Shown here one piece after another: positions 14,889 to 24,335 of a stretch of DNA of 64,000 nt. Both the position numbers and the translations under genes were made by a program. The notes beneath the pieces were generated by a model. That model was not told where the DNA came from. It did no database searches and was given only the letters and a program-made list of their open reading frames with translations. How positions within the stretch are numbered: position 1 is the stretch's first letter; every line of letters begins with the position of its first letter. The stretch lies in assembly GCA_045595445.1 (NCBI GenBank), contig JAZOAK010000069.1:87363-151362 (forward strand), written 5' to 3'. Origin of the DNA: RGIG3009 sp045595445. GTDB taxonomy: Bacteria > Bacillota > Clostridia > Oscillospirales > Acutalibacteraceae.

Positions 14889-15488
14889 ATGTTTTTCAAA
14901 AAACCGAAACCGGCAGGCCCCATTGATTTTATCATCGTGGGGCTCGGTAATCCGGGCAAAAAATATGCAGGCACGCGTCACAACGCAGGATTTGCCGCCG
15001 TGGAAGCGTTGGCAGAGAAGGTGGGGGTGCGTGTCAACCGCGTCAAATTCAAGTCGCTGTGCGGTGAAATGACCATCGGCGGCAAAAAACTCTTGTTACT
15101 GATGCCGCAAACCTTTATGAATAACAGCGGCGAAGCGGTACGCGAAGCGTTGTCGTTTTACAAACTTTCGCCCGAAAACTGCGTTGTAATTTGTGACGAT
15201 ATCACGCTCGACGTGGGCACCATCCGCATCCGTCGCAAGGGAAGCGACGGCGGTCAACGCGGCATGCGCAGCATCATCACCTTATGTGGCTCGGAACAAT
15301 TTCCGCGCATCAAGATCGGTGTGGGCAAAAAACCGCACCCCGAATACGATTTGGCGGCATGGGTGCTTTCCAAATTCAGCAAAGATGAAGCCGCCGCCAT
15401 TGTCAAGGCGGCAAACGACGCCGCCGACGCGGCACTGCTGATCGCCGACGGACAACTTGACAAAGCAATGAACGATTTTTCAAAATAA
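14889..15488 (+). CDS. pth: Peptidyl-tRNA hydrolase
   Basis: 199 aa from ATG 14889, chosen because GAGGTG lies at the right distance; ATG 14883 is possible. It releases stalled peptides from tRNA in the cytoplasm. After a short extension (FFKKPKPAGP) comes the family start FIIVGLGNPGKKYAGTRHNAGF with the catalytic His in RHNAGF, then LLMPQTFMNNSGEAV and CDDITLDVG. It is followed 9 bp later by mfd, the usual pth-mfd pairing in Bacillota. Longer in-frame extension to 14706 has no homology to Pth. Confidence 0.96.
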   Translation: MFFKKPKPAGPIDFIIVGLGNPGKKYAGTRHNAGFAAVEALAEKVGVRVNRVKFKSLCGEMTIGGKKLLLLMPQTFMNNSGEAVREALSFYKLSPENCVVICDDITLDVGTIRIRRKGSDGGQRGMRSIITLCGSEQFPRIKIGVGKKPHPEYDLAAWVLSKFSKDEAAAIVKAANDAADAALLIADGQLDKAMNDFSK

Positions 15489-15497
15489 GGTGACACC

Positions 15498-18400
15498 ATG
15501 TCCGTATTTGAAACAGGGCTGTCGGAACTCGACACCCTAAATGCGATCGAGCGTGATCTCAAAGCCGCCCGCTCGCCGATTCTGTTGACCGGAACCGGTC
15601 ACATCCATAAGGTATTGTTAACACACGCTTTATCGGCACGCATGGGCCGTAAGGCGTTTTTCGTCGTGGCAGACGAAGCGGAAGCCACCCGCGTATGCGA
15701 GGATCTCGCGGCACTTGGTGAAAACGCGCTCATGCTGCCGTCACGCGACGTATCGCTCAGGCAAACGGAGAGCGCTTCGCGCGAATATGAACAGTTGCGC
15801 TTGGGCGTGCTTTCAAAAATGGTCAACGGCGACTATTCCGCTGTGGTAGCAGGTATTGACGCGGTGATGAGTTACACCGTCCCGCCCGAAACGTTACGTG
15901 CCCGCACCTTGCATCTGGTACGCGACAAAGATCTGCCAGTAAAGGATCTGCCCGCCGCGCTCGCCCGCATGGGGTATTCGCGTTGCGATCAGATCGAGGG
16001 TGCGGGTCAATATGCGGTGCGCGGCGGTACCATTGACGTGTACCCTGCTCAAAACGCCTCCCCCATCCGTATCGAGTTATGGGGCGACACCGTCGATACC
16101 ATCTCGTATTTTGACATTCTTTCTCAGCGGCGCACCGATGCCTTGTCCGCTGTGGACATTCCGCCCGCTTGCGAAATTCTGTACGATTCCGCCGACGAAT
16201 TGAGTGGAAAACTGGAAACGCTCGCCGCCTCTTTGAGCGGAAAACGTGCCGATCTTGTGCGGTCACATCTTTTGAAAGACGTCGATCGTCTGCGCAGCGG
16301 CACGCATCCCATAGCAACCGAGCGGTATCTGCCGCTCATTTACCCCGAAGCCGTCACCGCGTTGGATTATGCGGCGGATGCGCTTTTGATCGTTTCCGAA
16401 AGCGCCAAGGTTCGCGAACGCATACGCACCTCCGAATGGCAGTTGCAGGAGGATATACAATCCCTCTTAGAAGAGGGCTGTTTGTGTCGGGAACTGTGCC
16501 GTTATCAAATGGATTTCGAGGATCTCTCCCGCTATTTTGAAACGCATCCCACCGTACTCATGGAAACGTTCGCCCACAGCAGCGGCGATATAAAAATACG
16601 CGAATTACACGCTCTCACCTGCCGTCAGTTGCCGGTATGGTCGGGCGGGTTGTCGCTGTTATGCGAAGATTTGCAAGACTGTCTGTCCCGCCACATGGCG
16701 TGCATCGTGCTTGCGGGTGCGGAAGAAAAGAACGCACAAACACTCGCGGAAGATTTGCAAAAGCAGGGAATCCCCGCGTTATACGCACCCGCTCCCGAAA
16801 AACCGCTGCGCGACCGCGTGTTGGTCCTGCGCGGCGGGTTATCCGCCGGTGCGGAGTTCCCCGACGCCAATTTGTGCATCATCACGCACGGGCGCATCAC
16901 CGTCAATCGCCGTAAACGGCGCTTAAACCGTACCGCGGGCGCGGAGATCCACAGTTTATCGGAACTGATGGTCGGTGATTACGTCGTTCACACGGCACAC
17001 GGTATCGGCTTGTACCAGGGTATTCATCAGTTAGAGGTACAGGGTGTCGTCAAGGATTATTTGAAACTGCAATACGATAAAGGCGATACGCTGTACGTGC
17101 CGGTCACGCAGCTGGATCTGGTTTCCAAATATATCGGCAACAAAGACGAGGTCAAAGTAAAACTGCATCGTCTCGGCGGACAAGAATGGCAAAAAACCAA
17201 AACACGCGTACGCACGGCAGTCAAGGATATTGCCAAAGAACTGATCAGCTTGTATTCACAGCGTATGGCAACGCCGGGGTACGCGTTTGATCCCGACAGC
17301 GAATGGCAGTATGACTTTGAACGTCATTTTGAATACGAGGAAACCGAAGATCAGTTGCGTTGCATTGACGAGATCAAGGCCGATATGGAACGTCCCGTCC
17401 CGATGGACCGCCTTCTTTGCGGTGACGTGGGATTCGGTAAAACAGAAGTGGCATTGCGTGCCGCGTTCAAATGCGTTTCGCAAAGCAAACAATGCGTTTT
17501 GTTAGTCCCCACCACCATTTTGGCGTTTCAGCATTACAATACGCTGGTCAAACGGTTTGACGGATTCCCCGTACAGATCGAAATGCTGTCGCGTTTCCGC
17601 ACGCCCAAACAACAAGAAAGGATCTTAAAAGATATGGCGGCGGGAAGACTGGATATTTTGGTCGGCACCCACCGCATGTTATCCAAAGACGTGAAATTCC
17701 GCAACCTCGGTTTGTTTATCGTGGACGAGGAGCAACGCTTCGGCGTCGCACAAAAGGAGCGCATCAAAGAGCTCGCCCCGCAAGTGGACGTACTAACGCT
17801 GTCTGCTACCCCTATCCCTCGCACACTCAACATGGCAATGAGCGGGATCCGCGATATGTCCATTATTGAAGAAGCACCTCAGGATCGTCGCCCCGTGCAG
17901 ACCTACGTGTTGGAGCACGATAACGGTATTATTGCAGATGCCATCCGCCGTGAACTGCGTCGCGGCGGGCAAGTGTACTACGTGCACAACCGCACCGATA
18001 CCATCGAACGCTGTGCCGCAGGATTGCAGATGCGCATCCCCGAAGCGCGCGTCGCATTCGCTCACGGTAAAATGTCGGAAGAAGAAATGTCGGACATCTG
18101 GCGACAGGTCATCGACCATGAAATTGACGTGCTCGTCTGTACCACCATCATCGAAACCGGCGTGGACGTACCGAACGTTAACACGCTTATCATTGAGAAT
18201 GCCGATCGGTTTGGTCTGTCACAACTGCATCAGTTGCGCGGACGTGTGGGACGGTCTTCCCGCCGCGCGTTTGCGTATCTTACTTTCTTGCGCGGTAAAG
18301 TTCTCAGCGACGTATCCACCAAACGACTCGAAGCCATTCGCGAATTTACCGAATTTGGTGCCGGCTTTAAGATCGCCATGCGCGATATGGAGATCCGCGG

Positions 18401-18962
18401 CGCGGGCAATCTGCTCGGCGCACAACAACACGGACACATGGAAGCCGTCGGGTACGATCTGTATCTGCGCCTGCTTGCCGAAGCGGTCGACGAGGAAAAA
18501 GGAAAACCCAAAACCCGCGAAGCAGAATGCTTAATCGACCTGCCGGTATCGGCGCATATTCCCGAAAGTTATATCGGCACCAATGCACAACGGTTGGATA
18601 TGTACCGCCGCATTGCAGATATCCGCACCGAGGAAGATTCGCTGGACGTGTACGACGAACTGATCGACCGCTTCGGCGAACCGCCGGCCGCGGTGCAGGG
18701 TCTTGTGGAAGTCGCCCTACTTCGGAACATGGCTGCCGCCGCAGGTGTATACGAGGTCAAGCAAACGGCTGACAACCTGCTTTTATATCAACGCACCTTA
18801 GATCTGTCACTCGGCTCCAAATTAAACGCGGCACTGCCCGGCAGGGTGATGATCAACGCCGGACCGAAACCCTACGTTGCGGTCAAGATCAAACAGGGGT
18901 TATCGTCGCTGGACGTGCTCCGCGAAGCCTTACAAGCAATTGAAAAGAGCGAGGAAGCATAA
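15498..18962 (+). CDS. mfd: Transcription-repair coupling factor
   Basis: 1154 aa. Mfd displaces RNA polymerase stalled at DNA lesions and recruits UvrA. The UvrB-homology region occupies the N-terminal third; the RNA polymerase-interacting domain starts near residue 490 (GDYVVHTAHGIGLYQG). The SF2 translocase has Walker A GDVGFGKTE near 641, DEEQ in VDEEQRFGV near 743, SATPIPRTLN, and motif VI QLRGRVGRS. The TRG motif and C-terminal UvrA-interaction domain are present. The stop codon lies in the centre of a 37-base palindrome that acts as terminator. Confidence 0.98.
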   Translation: MSVFETGLSELDTLNAIERDLKAARSPILLTGTGHIHKVLLTHALSARMGRKAFFVVADEAEATRVCEDLAALGENALMLPSRDVSLRQTESASREYEQLRLGVLSKMVNGDYSAVVAGIDAVMSYTVPPETLRARTLHLVRDKDLPVKDLPAALARMGYSRCDQIEGAGQYAVRGGTIDVYPAQNASPIRIELWGDTVDTISYFDILSQRRTDALSAVDIPPACEILYDSADELSGKLETLAASLSGKRADLVRSHLLKDVDRLRSGTHPIATERYLPLIYPEAVTALDYAADALLIVSESAKVRERIRTSEWQLQEDIQSLLEEGCLCRELCRYQMDFEDLSRYFETHPTVLMETFAHSSGDIKIRELHALTCRQLPVWSGGLSLLCEDLQDCLSRHMACIVLAGAEEKNAQTLAEDLQKQGIPALYAPAPEKPLRDRVLVLRGGLSAGAEFPDANLCIITHGRITVNRRKRRLNRTAGAEIHSLSELMVGDYVVHTAHGIGLYQGIHQLEVQGVVKDYLKLQYDKGDTLYVPVTQLDLVSKYIGNKDEVKVKLHRLGGQEWQKTKTRVRTAVKDIAKELISLYSQRMATPGYAFDPDSEWQYDFERHFEYEETEDQLRCIDEIKADMERPVPMDRLLCGDVGFGKTEVALRAAFKCVSQSKQCVLLVPTTILAFQHYNTLVKRFDGFPVQIEMLSRFRTPKQQERILKDMAAGRLDILVGTHRMLSKDVKFRNLGLFIVDEEQRFGVAQKERIKELAPQVDVLTLSATPIPRTLNMAMSGIRDMSIIEEAPQDRRPVQTYVLEHDNGIIADAIRRELRRGGQVYYVHNRTDTIERCAAGLQMRIPEARVAFAHGKMSEEEMSDIWRQVIDHEIDVLVCTTIIETGVDVPNVNTLIIENADRFGLSQLHQLRGRVGRSSRRAFAYLTFLRGKVLSDVSTKRLEAIREFTEFGAGFKIAMRDMEIRGAGNLLGAQQHGHMEAVGYDLYLRLLAEAVDEEKGKPKTREAECLIDLPVSAHIPESYIGTNAQRLDMYRRIADIRTEEDSLDVYDELIDRFGEPPAAVQGLVEVALLRNMAAAAGVYEVKQTADNLLLYQRTLDLSLGSKLNAALPGRVMINAGPKPYVAVKIKQGLSSLDVLREALQAIEKSEEA

Positions 18963-18979
18963 TGCTTCCTCGCTCTTTT
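18943..18979. terminator. Perfect 18-bp hairpin overlapping the mfd stop codon
   Basis: AAAAGAGCGAGGAAGCAT and ATGCTTCCTCGCTCTTTT flank a single A. The mfd TAA (18960-18962) is at the apex and the ttcA stop codon (18979-18981) at the right edge, so one element terminates both convergent genes. Confidence 0.9.
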
Positions 18980-19698
18980 TACCATCCGCTGATGTGCCTT
19001 TTTTGCAATGCCTCCGTAATCTTATGTCCGACATCTCCGTAGGTGTCGGACAACTGTTCGATCAGCTCTTTGGTGCGCTGGCGGTGGGTAGTGCCGTCCA
19101 CCGGACAACGGGATTTGATAACCGGCAACTCCTCACGTTGCACGAACGCGGATATTTCTTGCTCGGTTAAAAACACCATCGGACGAATCAGGGTAATATC
19201 GCTGCGGTCGAGATAACTTTTCGGTGAAAAGCAACCGATGGTAGCACCCGAAAACAAATTCATCAACAGCGTTTCGGCAGCATCGTCTTGATGGTGACCG
19301 AGCGCAACCTTGTTACATCCCGCTTCTTTTGCCACGCGATGCAGTGTGCCGCGTCTGAGCCGCGCACACAGACTGCACGGGTTCTCATTGCCGATATGCT
19401 CCTGTACGGCATCCCATAATTTCGTGCGTTTGAGTAAGTACGGCACTTCCAACCGATCACAAAGCGCCGCAACAGCGGAATAGTCACCCTCCTCGCCGTT
19501 AAACGAGGGGTCAAGGGTAATGGCGGTCAGCGTGAACGCTTGCGGATAAAAGCGACGCAGCTCGGCAAGTAACACAAGCAACGCCATGCTGTCTTTCCCA
19601 CCGGACACACCAACGGCGATATGATCACCGGCTTCAATCAACCCATACGCATCCACCGCCGCACGAAACGGCGCAGACAGATCACGATTTGCGGACAT
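18979..19698 (-). CDS. TtcA/TilS-superfamily tRNA thiolation ATPase
   Basis: 239 aa from ATG 19698 (ribosome site GGAGGCAAC). The PP-loop motif GVSGGKDSMALL (around residues 30-40) marks an ATP-pyrophosphatase. NPCSLCARLRRGTLHRVA carries a CxxC as in TtcA, where cysteines bind a 4Fe-4S cluster, and LGHHQDDAAETLLMN is also TtcA-like. TtcA makes 2-thiocytidine at tRNA position 32. Clostridial relatives may have other tRNA thiolation targets, so the exact substrate is uncertain. It lies downstream of ftsZ, just after the ftsZ terminator. Confidence 0.85.
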   Translation of the reverse strand: MSANRDLSAPFRAAVDAYGLIEAGDHIAVGVSGGKDSMALLVLLAELRRFYPQAFTLTAITLDPSFNGEEGDYSAVAALCDRLEVPYLLKRTKLWDAVQEHIGNENPCSLCARLRRGTLHRVAKEAGCNKVALGHHQDDAAETLLMNLFSGATIGCFSPKSYLDRSDITLIRPMVFLTEQEISAFVQREELPVIKSRCPVDGTTHRQRTKELIEQLSDTYGDVGHKITEALQKRHISGW

Positions 19699-19713
19699 AC
19701 GGTTGCCTCCGTT

Positions 19714-19750
19714 CAAAAAACGGCGGGAAGCCAAAGCTTCTCGCCGTTTC
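19714..19750 (-). terminator. Terminator of ftsZ
   Basis: Minus strand AACGGCGAGAAGC-TTTG-GCTTCCCGCCGTT followed by T residues; the ttcA ribosome site lies immediately after it. Confidence 0.82.
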
Positions 19751-19764
19751 GTTGTTTGTTTGGA

Positions 19765-20826
19765 TTATTGCGGGCGTTTACGGAACATGTTGAGGAGATC
19801 CTCATCATCGTAATCGCTGGAATCGGTGCCGCCCTTGCCGTCTTCCGTCGGCGGGACGTAGGAGCCGTCAGCCGAGAAACCGGTGGCGACCAGCGTGATG
19901 CACAGCTCGTCCTCCAAATTCTCGTCGAAGGTCAGACCCCAAATGGTGTTAACGTCCGGATGCGCCGCCTCGGAAATGAGGTTACAAGCGATATCCACGT
20001 CTTCGAGCGGGATATCCGGTGAAGCGGTAACGTTGATGATCAAGCCGCGAGCACCGTTGATGGTGGTCTCGAGCAACGGGCTGGCGATCGCCTCGCGAGC
20101 CGCAGTTTCAGCCTTATCTTTACCTTCCGCACGACCGATACCCATGTGAGCATAGCCGGCATCTTTCATGATGGCGGTAACGTCCGCGAAGTCAAGGTTG
20201 ATAACGGCTTCCGCGGTGATGAGTTCGGAAATGGACTGCACGCCCTGACGCAGGACACTGTCTGCCGCCTGGAACGCGTTCGCGATCGTGATGCGCTGCT
20301 CGCTGACGAGCTTCAGACGTTCGTTGGGGATAACCACCAAGCTGTCCACGTGCTCACGCAGGATAGCAATACCGTTCTCGGCCTGCTCCATACGGCGGCG
20401 ACCTTCAAACGCAAACGGTTTCGTGACAATACCAACCGTCAGAATACCCATCTCGCGCGCGATCGACGCTACAACGGGAGCCGCACCGGTACCGGTACCG
20501 CCGCCCATGCCGGCGGTAACGAAAACCATATCGGTGCCTTTGAGGGCAGCCATGATCTCCTCGCGGCTTTCCTCGGCGGCGCGCTGGCCCTTTTCGGGGT
20601 TTGCGCCGGCGCCCATACCGCGTGTCAGTTTTTCACCGATCTGCAGTTTAATTGTCGCCTGAGAGCGCAGCAAAGCTTGGTGATCCGTATTGATCGCCAC
20701 AAATTCAACGCCCTTGACACCGGCGGTAACCATGCGGTTAAGCGCGTTTCCGCCACCACCGCCAACACCGATTACTTTAATCTGAACCCCGGTATCCAAG
20801 ACTTCATCATCGTATTCAAAGTTCAT
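19765..20826 (-). CDS. ftsZ: Cell division GTPase FtsZ
   Basis: 353 aa. The tubulin homologue that forms the Z ring. Motifs: IKVIGVGGGGGNALNRM near residue 20, the tubulin signature GGGTGTGAAPVVA near 105, and T7 loop NLDFADV near 210. After a short linker, the conserved C-terminal peptide DDEDLLNMFRKRP, which binds FtsA or SepF, is present. Its own promoter lies upstream (20887-20915) and ribosome site AGGAGG precedes the ATG. It is the last gene of the dcw cluster; ftsA is absent next to it. Confidence 0.98.
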   Translation of the reverse strand: MNFEYDDEVLDTGVQIKVIGVGGGGGNALNRMVTAGVKGVEFVAINTDHQALLRSQATIKLQIGEKLTRGMGAGANPEKGQRAAEESREEIMAALKGTDMVFVTAGMGGGTGTGAAPVVASIAREMGILTVGIVTKPFAFEGRRRMEQAENGIAILREHVDSLVVIPNERLKLVSEQRITIANAFQAADSVLRQGVQSISELITAEAVINLDFADVTAIMKDAGYAHMGIGRAEGKDKAETAAREAIASPLLETTINGARGLIINVTASPDIPLEDVDIACNLISEAAHPDVNTIWGLTFDENLEDELCITLVATGFSADGSYVPPTEDGKGGTDSSDYDDEDLLNMFRKRPQ

Positions 20827-20886
20827 GGAACATCCTCCTACCTTTTATTTCGCAACAGTTAATCCTTATTTATAGAGTCACTGCAT

Positions 20887-20915
20887 ATCATACTACATTA
20901 ATTTTATCATGTCAA
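20887..20915 (-). promoter_or_regulatory. Promoter of ftsZ
   Basis: Minus strand TTGACA (20915-20910), a 17-nt spacer and TATGAT (20892-20887). Confidence 0.82.
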
Positions 20916-20957
20916 CCCTATAATTTCAACATTATTTTTAGAAAATTTTTTCTTTTT

Positions 20958-21863
20958 TTACGGGGCGGTTTCAGGTTCGTCACCCTCAGGTCCATCCGCG
21001 GGTTCGTCAGCATCCTGTTCAAGCAACGAAGACGGTGTGAAAATGATGGTGGGGGTCTCTACCGTGGCATCGGAATACTGACTGACGTTTAAGAGCCCCG
21101 TTGCCGTTTCTCCGTGGCGCGCCAAAATTTTGGGGATAGACGTTGCCGCAACCGCAATCTCATAAGTCAAATTGGAGTCGTTTCCCAGCGCAATATCAAT
21201 TTGGTTTTTCCAATTAACGCGAATATCATTGAGGTTCGTCATATCAATCTCGCTGATGTCGCCGAGCTTGTACAACTCAAACGCGGCACAGATCTCCGCG
21301 ATGATCCCAAGACTGCGCTCATCGAGCACCTGCTTGCCGATCTCGTCGGTCAGCGTGCCCGCGCCTTTGAGGTACATACGCCGAAGCGGGCGTTCGCTTT
21401 CAATAGGAAGTTTTTGCAAGCCTTTGCCGTTTTCATCCACGACGACCCAGCCGCCATTCGCGTACACGGCGCCCATTTCCTCCGCCTCGGTAATGTTGAT
21501 GGTAACCTCGCGCTTAAAGTTGATGTCAACGTCCACGTCCCGCACATACACGAACTCTTTTTTGAGTTGTTTGGCAACCTGACCCTTGTTGACCGAAAAT
21601 ACACTTTGCCCCACTTTAAGTTCGCTCACGCCGATGAGCGCTTCGTTGTCGTACTGTGTGTTTCCCGACACGGTAATACTGCGAATACCCAGCGCCGAGG
21701 GCTTGTCCTCGGCTGTCGGATTACGAAGTGCCGCCGGCAACAGCAATACCGTCAGCACAAGAAGCAGCACGTTCACCACCGACAGCACGACAAACAGCCG
21801 GAAGCGGTTTTGTTTCCGCTTCTGGCTGCTCCTGCGTTTCGGTTGTGAGCGTTTCTTTTTCAT
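20958..21863 (-). CDS. ftsQ: Cell division protein FtsQ/DivIB
   Basis: 301 aa. A basic cytoplasmic head (KKKRSQPKRRSSQKRKQNRFR, written here as a charged run of about 20 residues) precedes one membrane segment (about 23-46). Then comes a POTRA domain starting IRSITVSGNTQYDNEALIGVS and the FtsQ beta domain (VVVDENGKGLQKLP). The acidic, proline-rich tail (EQDADEPADGPEGDEPE) is extracellular. It belongs to the FtsQ-FtsL-DivIC septal subcomplex. The start overlaps the murA stop by 4 bp (ATGA), so translation is coupled. Confidence 0.9.
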   Translation of the reverse strand: MKKKRSQPKRRSSQKRKQNRFRLFVVLSVVNVLLLVLTVLLLPAALRNPTAEDKPSALGIRSITVSGNTQYDNEALIGVSELKVGQSVFSVNKGQVAKQLKKEFVYVRDVDVDINFKREVTINITEAEEMGAVYANGGWVVVDENGKGLQKLPIESERPLRRMYLKGAGTLTDEIGKQVLDERSLGIIAEICAAFELYKLGDISEIDMTNLNDIRVNWKNQIDIALGNDSNLTYEIAVAATSIPKILARHGETATGLLNVSQYSDATVETPTIIFTPSSLLEQDADEPADGPEGDEPETAP

Positions 21864-23125
21864 ACATCCGCTCCATCATACAAGATATGTGCGCCGACTC
21901 CTGCAAGAGTTTGCGCCATGGTTTCATAACCTCGTTCTAAATGCTGTAATTGTGTAATTTCCGTAGTGCCTGACGCTGCAAGTCCTGCAAGGACCAGCGC
22001 CGCGCCGCCGCGCAGGTCGGTACATTCCACCGCCGTACCCGACAAGGACTTAACGCCTTCCACCACGGCAACGCGCCCTTCAACCTTGATATTTGCGCCC
22101 ATGCGCATCAGCTCGCACACGTGCTTATATCGGCTCTCAAAAATCGTTTCGATAAATACGCTGGTTCCTTCCGCCATGCAACAAAGCGCCATAACGAGCG
22201 CTTGCGCATCAGTAGGAAAACCGGGATACGGCAACGTACGCACCGTGCGGATGCGGCGCAACCGTCCCGGGGCATTGATAAGTAACTCGTCCCGCCACAC
22301 CGTCACCTGACATCCGGTTTCTTCAAAGACCGGTATCAGCGCTTGCACGTGCTCGGGATAAACGTCTTTTAGAAGCAGCGATCCACCGGTGATCGCTGCC
22401 GCGCCCATATAGGTGGCGGTTTCAATGCGATCCGGAATCACCCGATGACGGCATCCGTGCAGGCGGTCAACACCCTCAATGACAATAGTGCCCTCACCCG
22501 CTCCGCGGATACGCGCCCCACAGGCGGTCAAAAAATGGCACAGATCCACGATCTCCGGCTCTCTGGCGGCGTTAAAAATGGTGGTAGTACCGCGTGCCGT
22601 TACCGCCGCCAACAAGATGTTCTCGGTGGCGCCAACACTGGGAAAAGACAACGAGATCGGACAACCGACCAGCCTGCCGTGAACACGGCACAGAAGCCTT
22701 CCGCCCTCCTCGTCAATATGCAACCCCAGTTGACGGAGAGCCGCTAAATGTAAGTCAATCGGGCGAGGTCCCAGTTCACAGCCACCGGGGAACGACAACT
22801 GCGCTCTCCCGCTTTTTGCCGCAATGGCACCGAGAAATACGATGGATGATCGCATTTCCCGCATGAGCGTGTCCGGCACCTCATACCCCTCTGCCTGCGA
22901 CGCGTTGATGCGGACGGTGTGTCCGTCCCGCTCAACACAACAGCCTAAGTGTTCCAAAATGTTAATCGCCGCGTGAACGTCCGACAGCAGCGGACAGTTT
23001 TCGATCTCACACGATTCGCCCGCCAAAAAAGTGGCCGCCAAAATCGGCAACGCGCTGTTTTTTGCTCCGTGAATATGTACGGCACCGTTCAAGCGGTGCT
23101 CACCTTCGATGATCAGCTTTGACAC
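21860..23125 (-). CDS. murA: UDP-N-acetylglucosamine 1-carboxyvinyltransferase
   Basis: 421 aa from GTG 23125, chosen because AAGGGGTG precedes it and the family begins at this point (SKLIIEGEHRLNG). It transfers enolpyruvate from PEP to UDP-GlcNAc. HGAKNSALPI contains the conserved Lys and Asn, and the fosfomycin-target Cys is in FPGGCELGPRPIDLHL near residue 110. YPGFPTDAQ and FESRYKHV..L are also conserved. It lies between murG and ftsQ. Confidence 0.95.
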   Translation of the reverse strand: MSKLIIEGEHRLNGAVHIHGAKNSALPILAATFLAGESCEIENCPLLSDVHAAINILEHLGCCVERDGHTVRINASQAEGYEVPDTLMREMRSSIVFLGAIAAKSGRAQLSFPGGCELGPRPIDLHLAALRQLGLHIDEEGGRLLCRVHGRLVGCPISLSFPSVGATENILLAAVTARGTTTIFNAAREPEIVDLCHFLTACGARIRGAGEGTIVIEGVDRLHGCRHRVIPDRIETATYMGAAAITGGSLLLKDVYPEHVQALIPVFEETGCQVTVWRDELLINAPGRLRRIRTVRTLPYPGFPTDAQALVMALCCMAEGTSVFIETIFESRYKHVCELMRMGANIKVEGRVAVVEGVKSLSGTAVECTDLRGGAALVLAGLAASGTTEITQLQHLERGYETMAQTLAGVGAHILYDGADV

Positions 23126-23210
23126 CGTGGCCCACCCCTTCTCCGAAATCAACCGACAAGGTCTTATACCTCATCCTATGATTTCGAGAGAAAAAGGTGA
23201 CAGCGAGCTA

Positions 23211-24332
23211 TTATCCGTTCAAAGTCTCCCGTACAACGGCATAAATCCGTTCGTGCGCATCCAGCACCGCCGCATTTCCCGCCGCTTCGCTCATGGATTG
23301 AAGCGCATCGGCCGAAAGCGCCGTTTTCTCTATGGTATCCCACAAACGCGCATCTGTCAAATCTTTTTCCTCAATGCAAAGTGCCGCACCGCGCTCTGCC
23401 AATGCCATCGCATTATAAAATTGATGATTTTCCGCCACGTACGGCGACGGAACCAAAATCGACGGTTTTTTCATCGCAGGCAGTTCGCTGAGTGTCATGG
23501 CACCGCAACGCGAAACAACCAGATCAGCCGCCGCCATGCAGCGGGGCATATCATCAATATATTCCCGCACCCGCACGTGCACACCGTCCGGCGTAACACC
23601 CAGTTCCGAAAGAAGCGCCAACATCTTTTGATAGTTTTCCCCTCGGCCGGTACCGACGATAAATTGTAATTTTTGTTCCTCTTGATTGCGTTTGAGCACA
23701 CCGGCAACCGCTTCATTCAAATGGCGCGCGCCCAAACTGCCTCCAAAGCACAACACCAGCGGTCGGTCATCCACGCCGAGCTCCCGACGCGCCGCTTTCG
23801 GATCCATCGTCGTAAAGTCACGACGCAACGGATTGCCGGTAACCACCGTCCGCACATCCTCCGGCAAATGTTTCCGCGCCGCATCGTCTGAAACCATCAC
23901 CGCTTTGGCATGTTTTGCAAGCATCTTCACCGTCACGCCCGGCAAGGCGTTGGATTCGTGCAGCAACACCGGCACGCCCATTCGTGCCGCTTTTTGCAGT
24001 ACCGGCCCGCAGACGTAGCCGCCGGTACCAATAGCAAGATCCGGCGCAAACTCTTTAATGATCCGTGCCGCTTCAAAGCCCGCGGTAACCGCGCGGTATA
24101 CCGCCGCCACGTTGCGACCGATGTTTTTGAGCGACAACCGCCGCTGAAAGCCCTGCACCGTCACGGTTTTGAGCGGATACCCCGCCGCAGGAACAAGTGT
24201 CGTTTCCATTTTTCCTTTGACACCGACAAACAATATCTCAGCATCCGGATGCTTAGCTTTGATCGTATCGGCAATCGCCAAGGCAGGGTTGATATGTCCT
24301 GCCGTACCGCCGCCTGCCATCAATATGCGCAT
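23211..24332 (-). CDS. murG: UDP-GlcNAc:lipid I N-acetylglucosaminyltransferase
   Basis: 373 aa, a GT-B glycosyltransferase on the inner membrane face that makes lipid II. The N-terminal MAGGGTAGHINPALAIA (residues 5-21) is the lipid/diphosphate G-loop, and GTGGYVCGPV and ALPGVTVKMLAKHA are conserved. The C-terminal UDP-GlcNAc site shows FGGSLGARHLN, SRCGAMTLSEL and ENHQFYNA. ATG 24332 follows GGAGGGTAAGCG. It follows ftsW closely (3 bp), one dcw transcript. Confidence 0.97.
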   Translation of the reverse strand: MRILMAGGGTAGHINPALAIADTIKAKHPDAEILFVGVKGKMETTLVPAAGYPLKTVTVQGFQRRLSLKNIGRNVAAVYRAVTAGFEAARIIKEFAPDLAIGTGGYVCGPVLQKAARMGVPVLLHESNALPGVTVKMLAKHAKAVMVSDDAARKHLPEDVRTVVTGNPLRRDFTTMDPKAARRELGVDDRPLVLCFGGSLGARHLNEAVAGVLKRNQEEQKLQFIVGTGRGENYQKMLALLSELGVTPDGVHVRVREYIDDMPRCMAAADLVVSRCGAMTLSELPAMKKPSILVPSPYVAENHQFYNAMALAERGAALCIEEKDLTDARLWDTIEKTALSADALQSMSEAAGNAAVLDAHERIYAVVRETLNG

Positions 24333-24335
24333 CGC

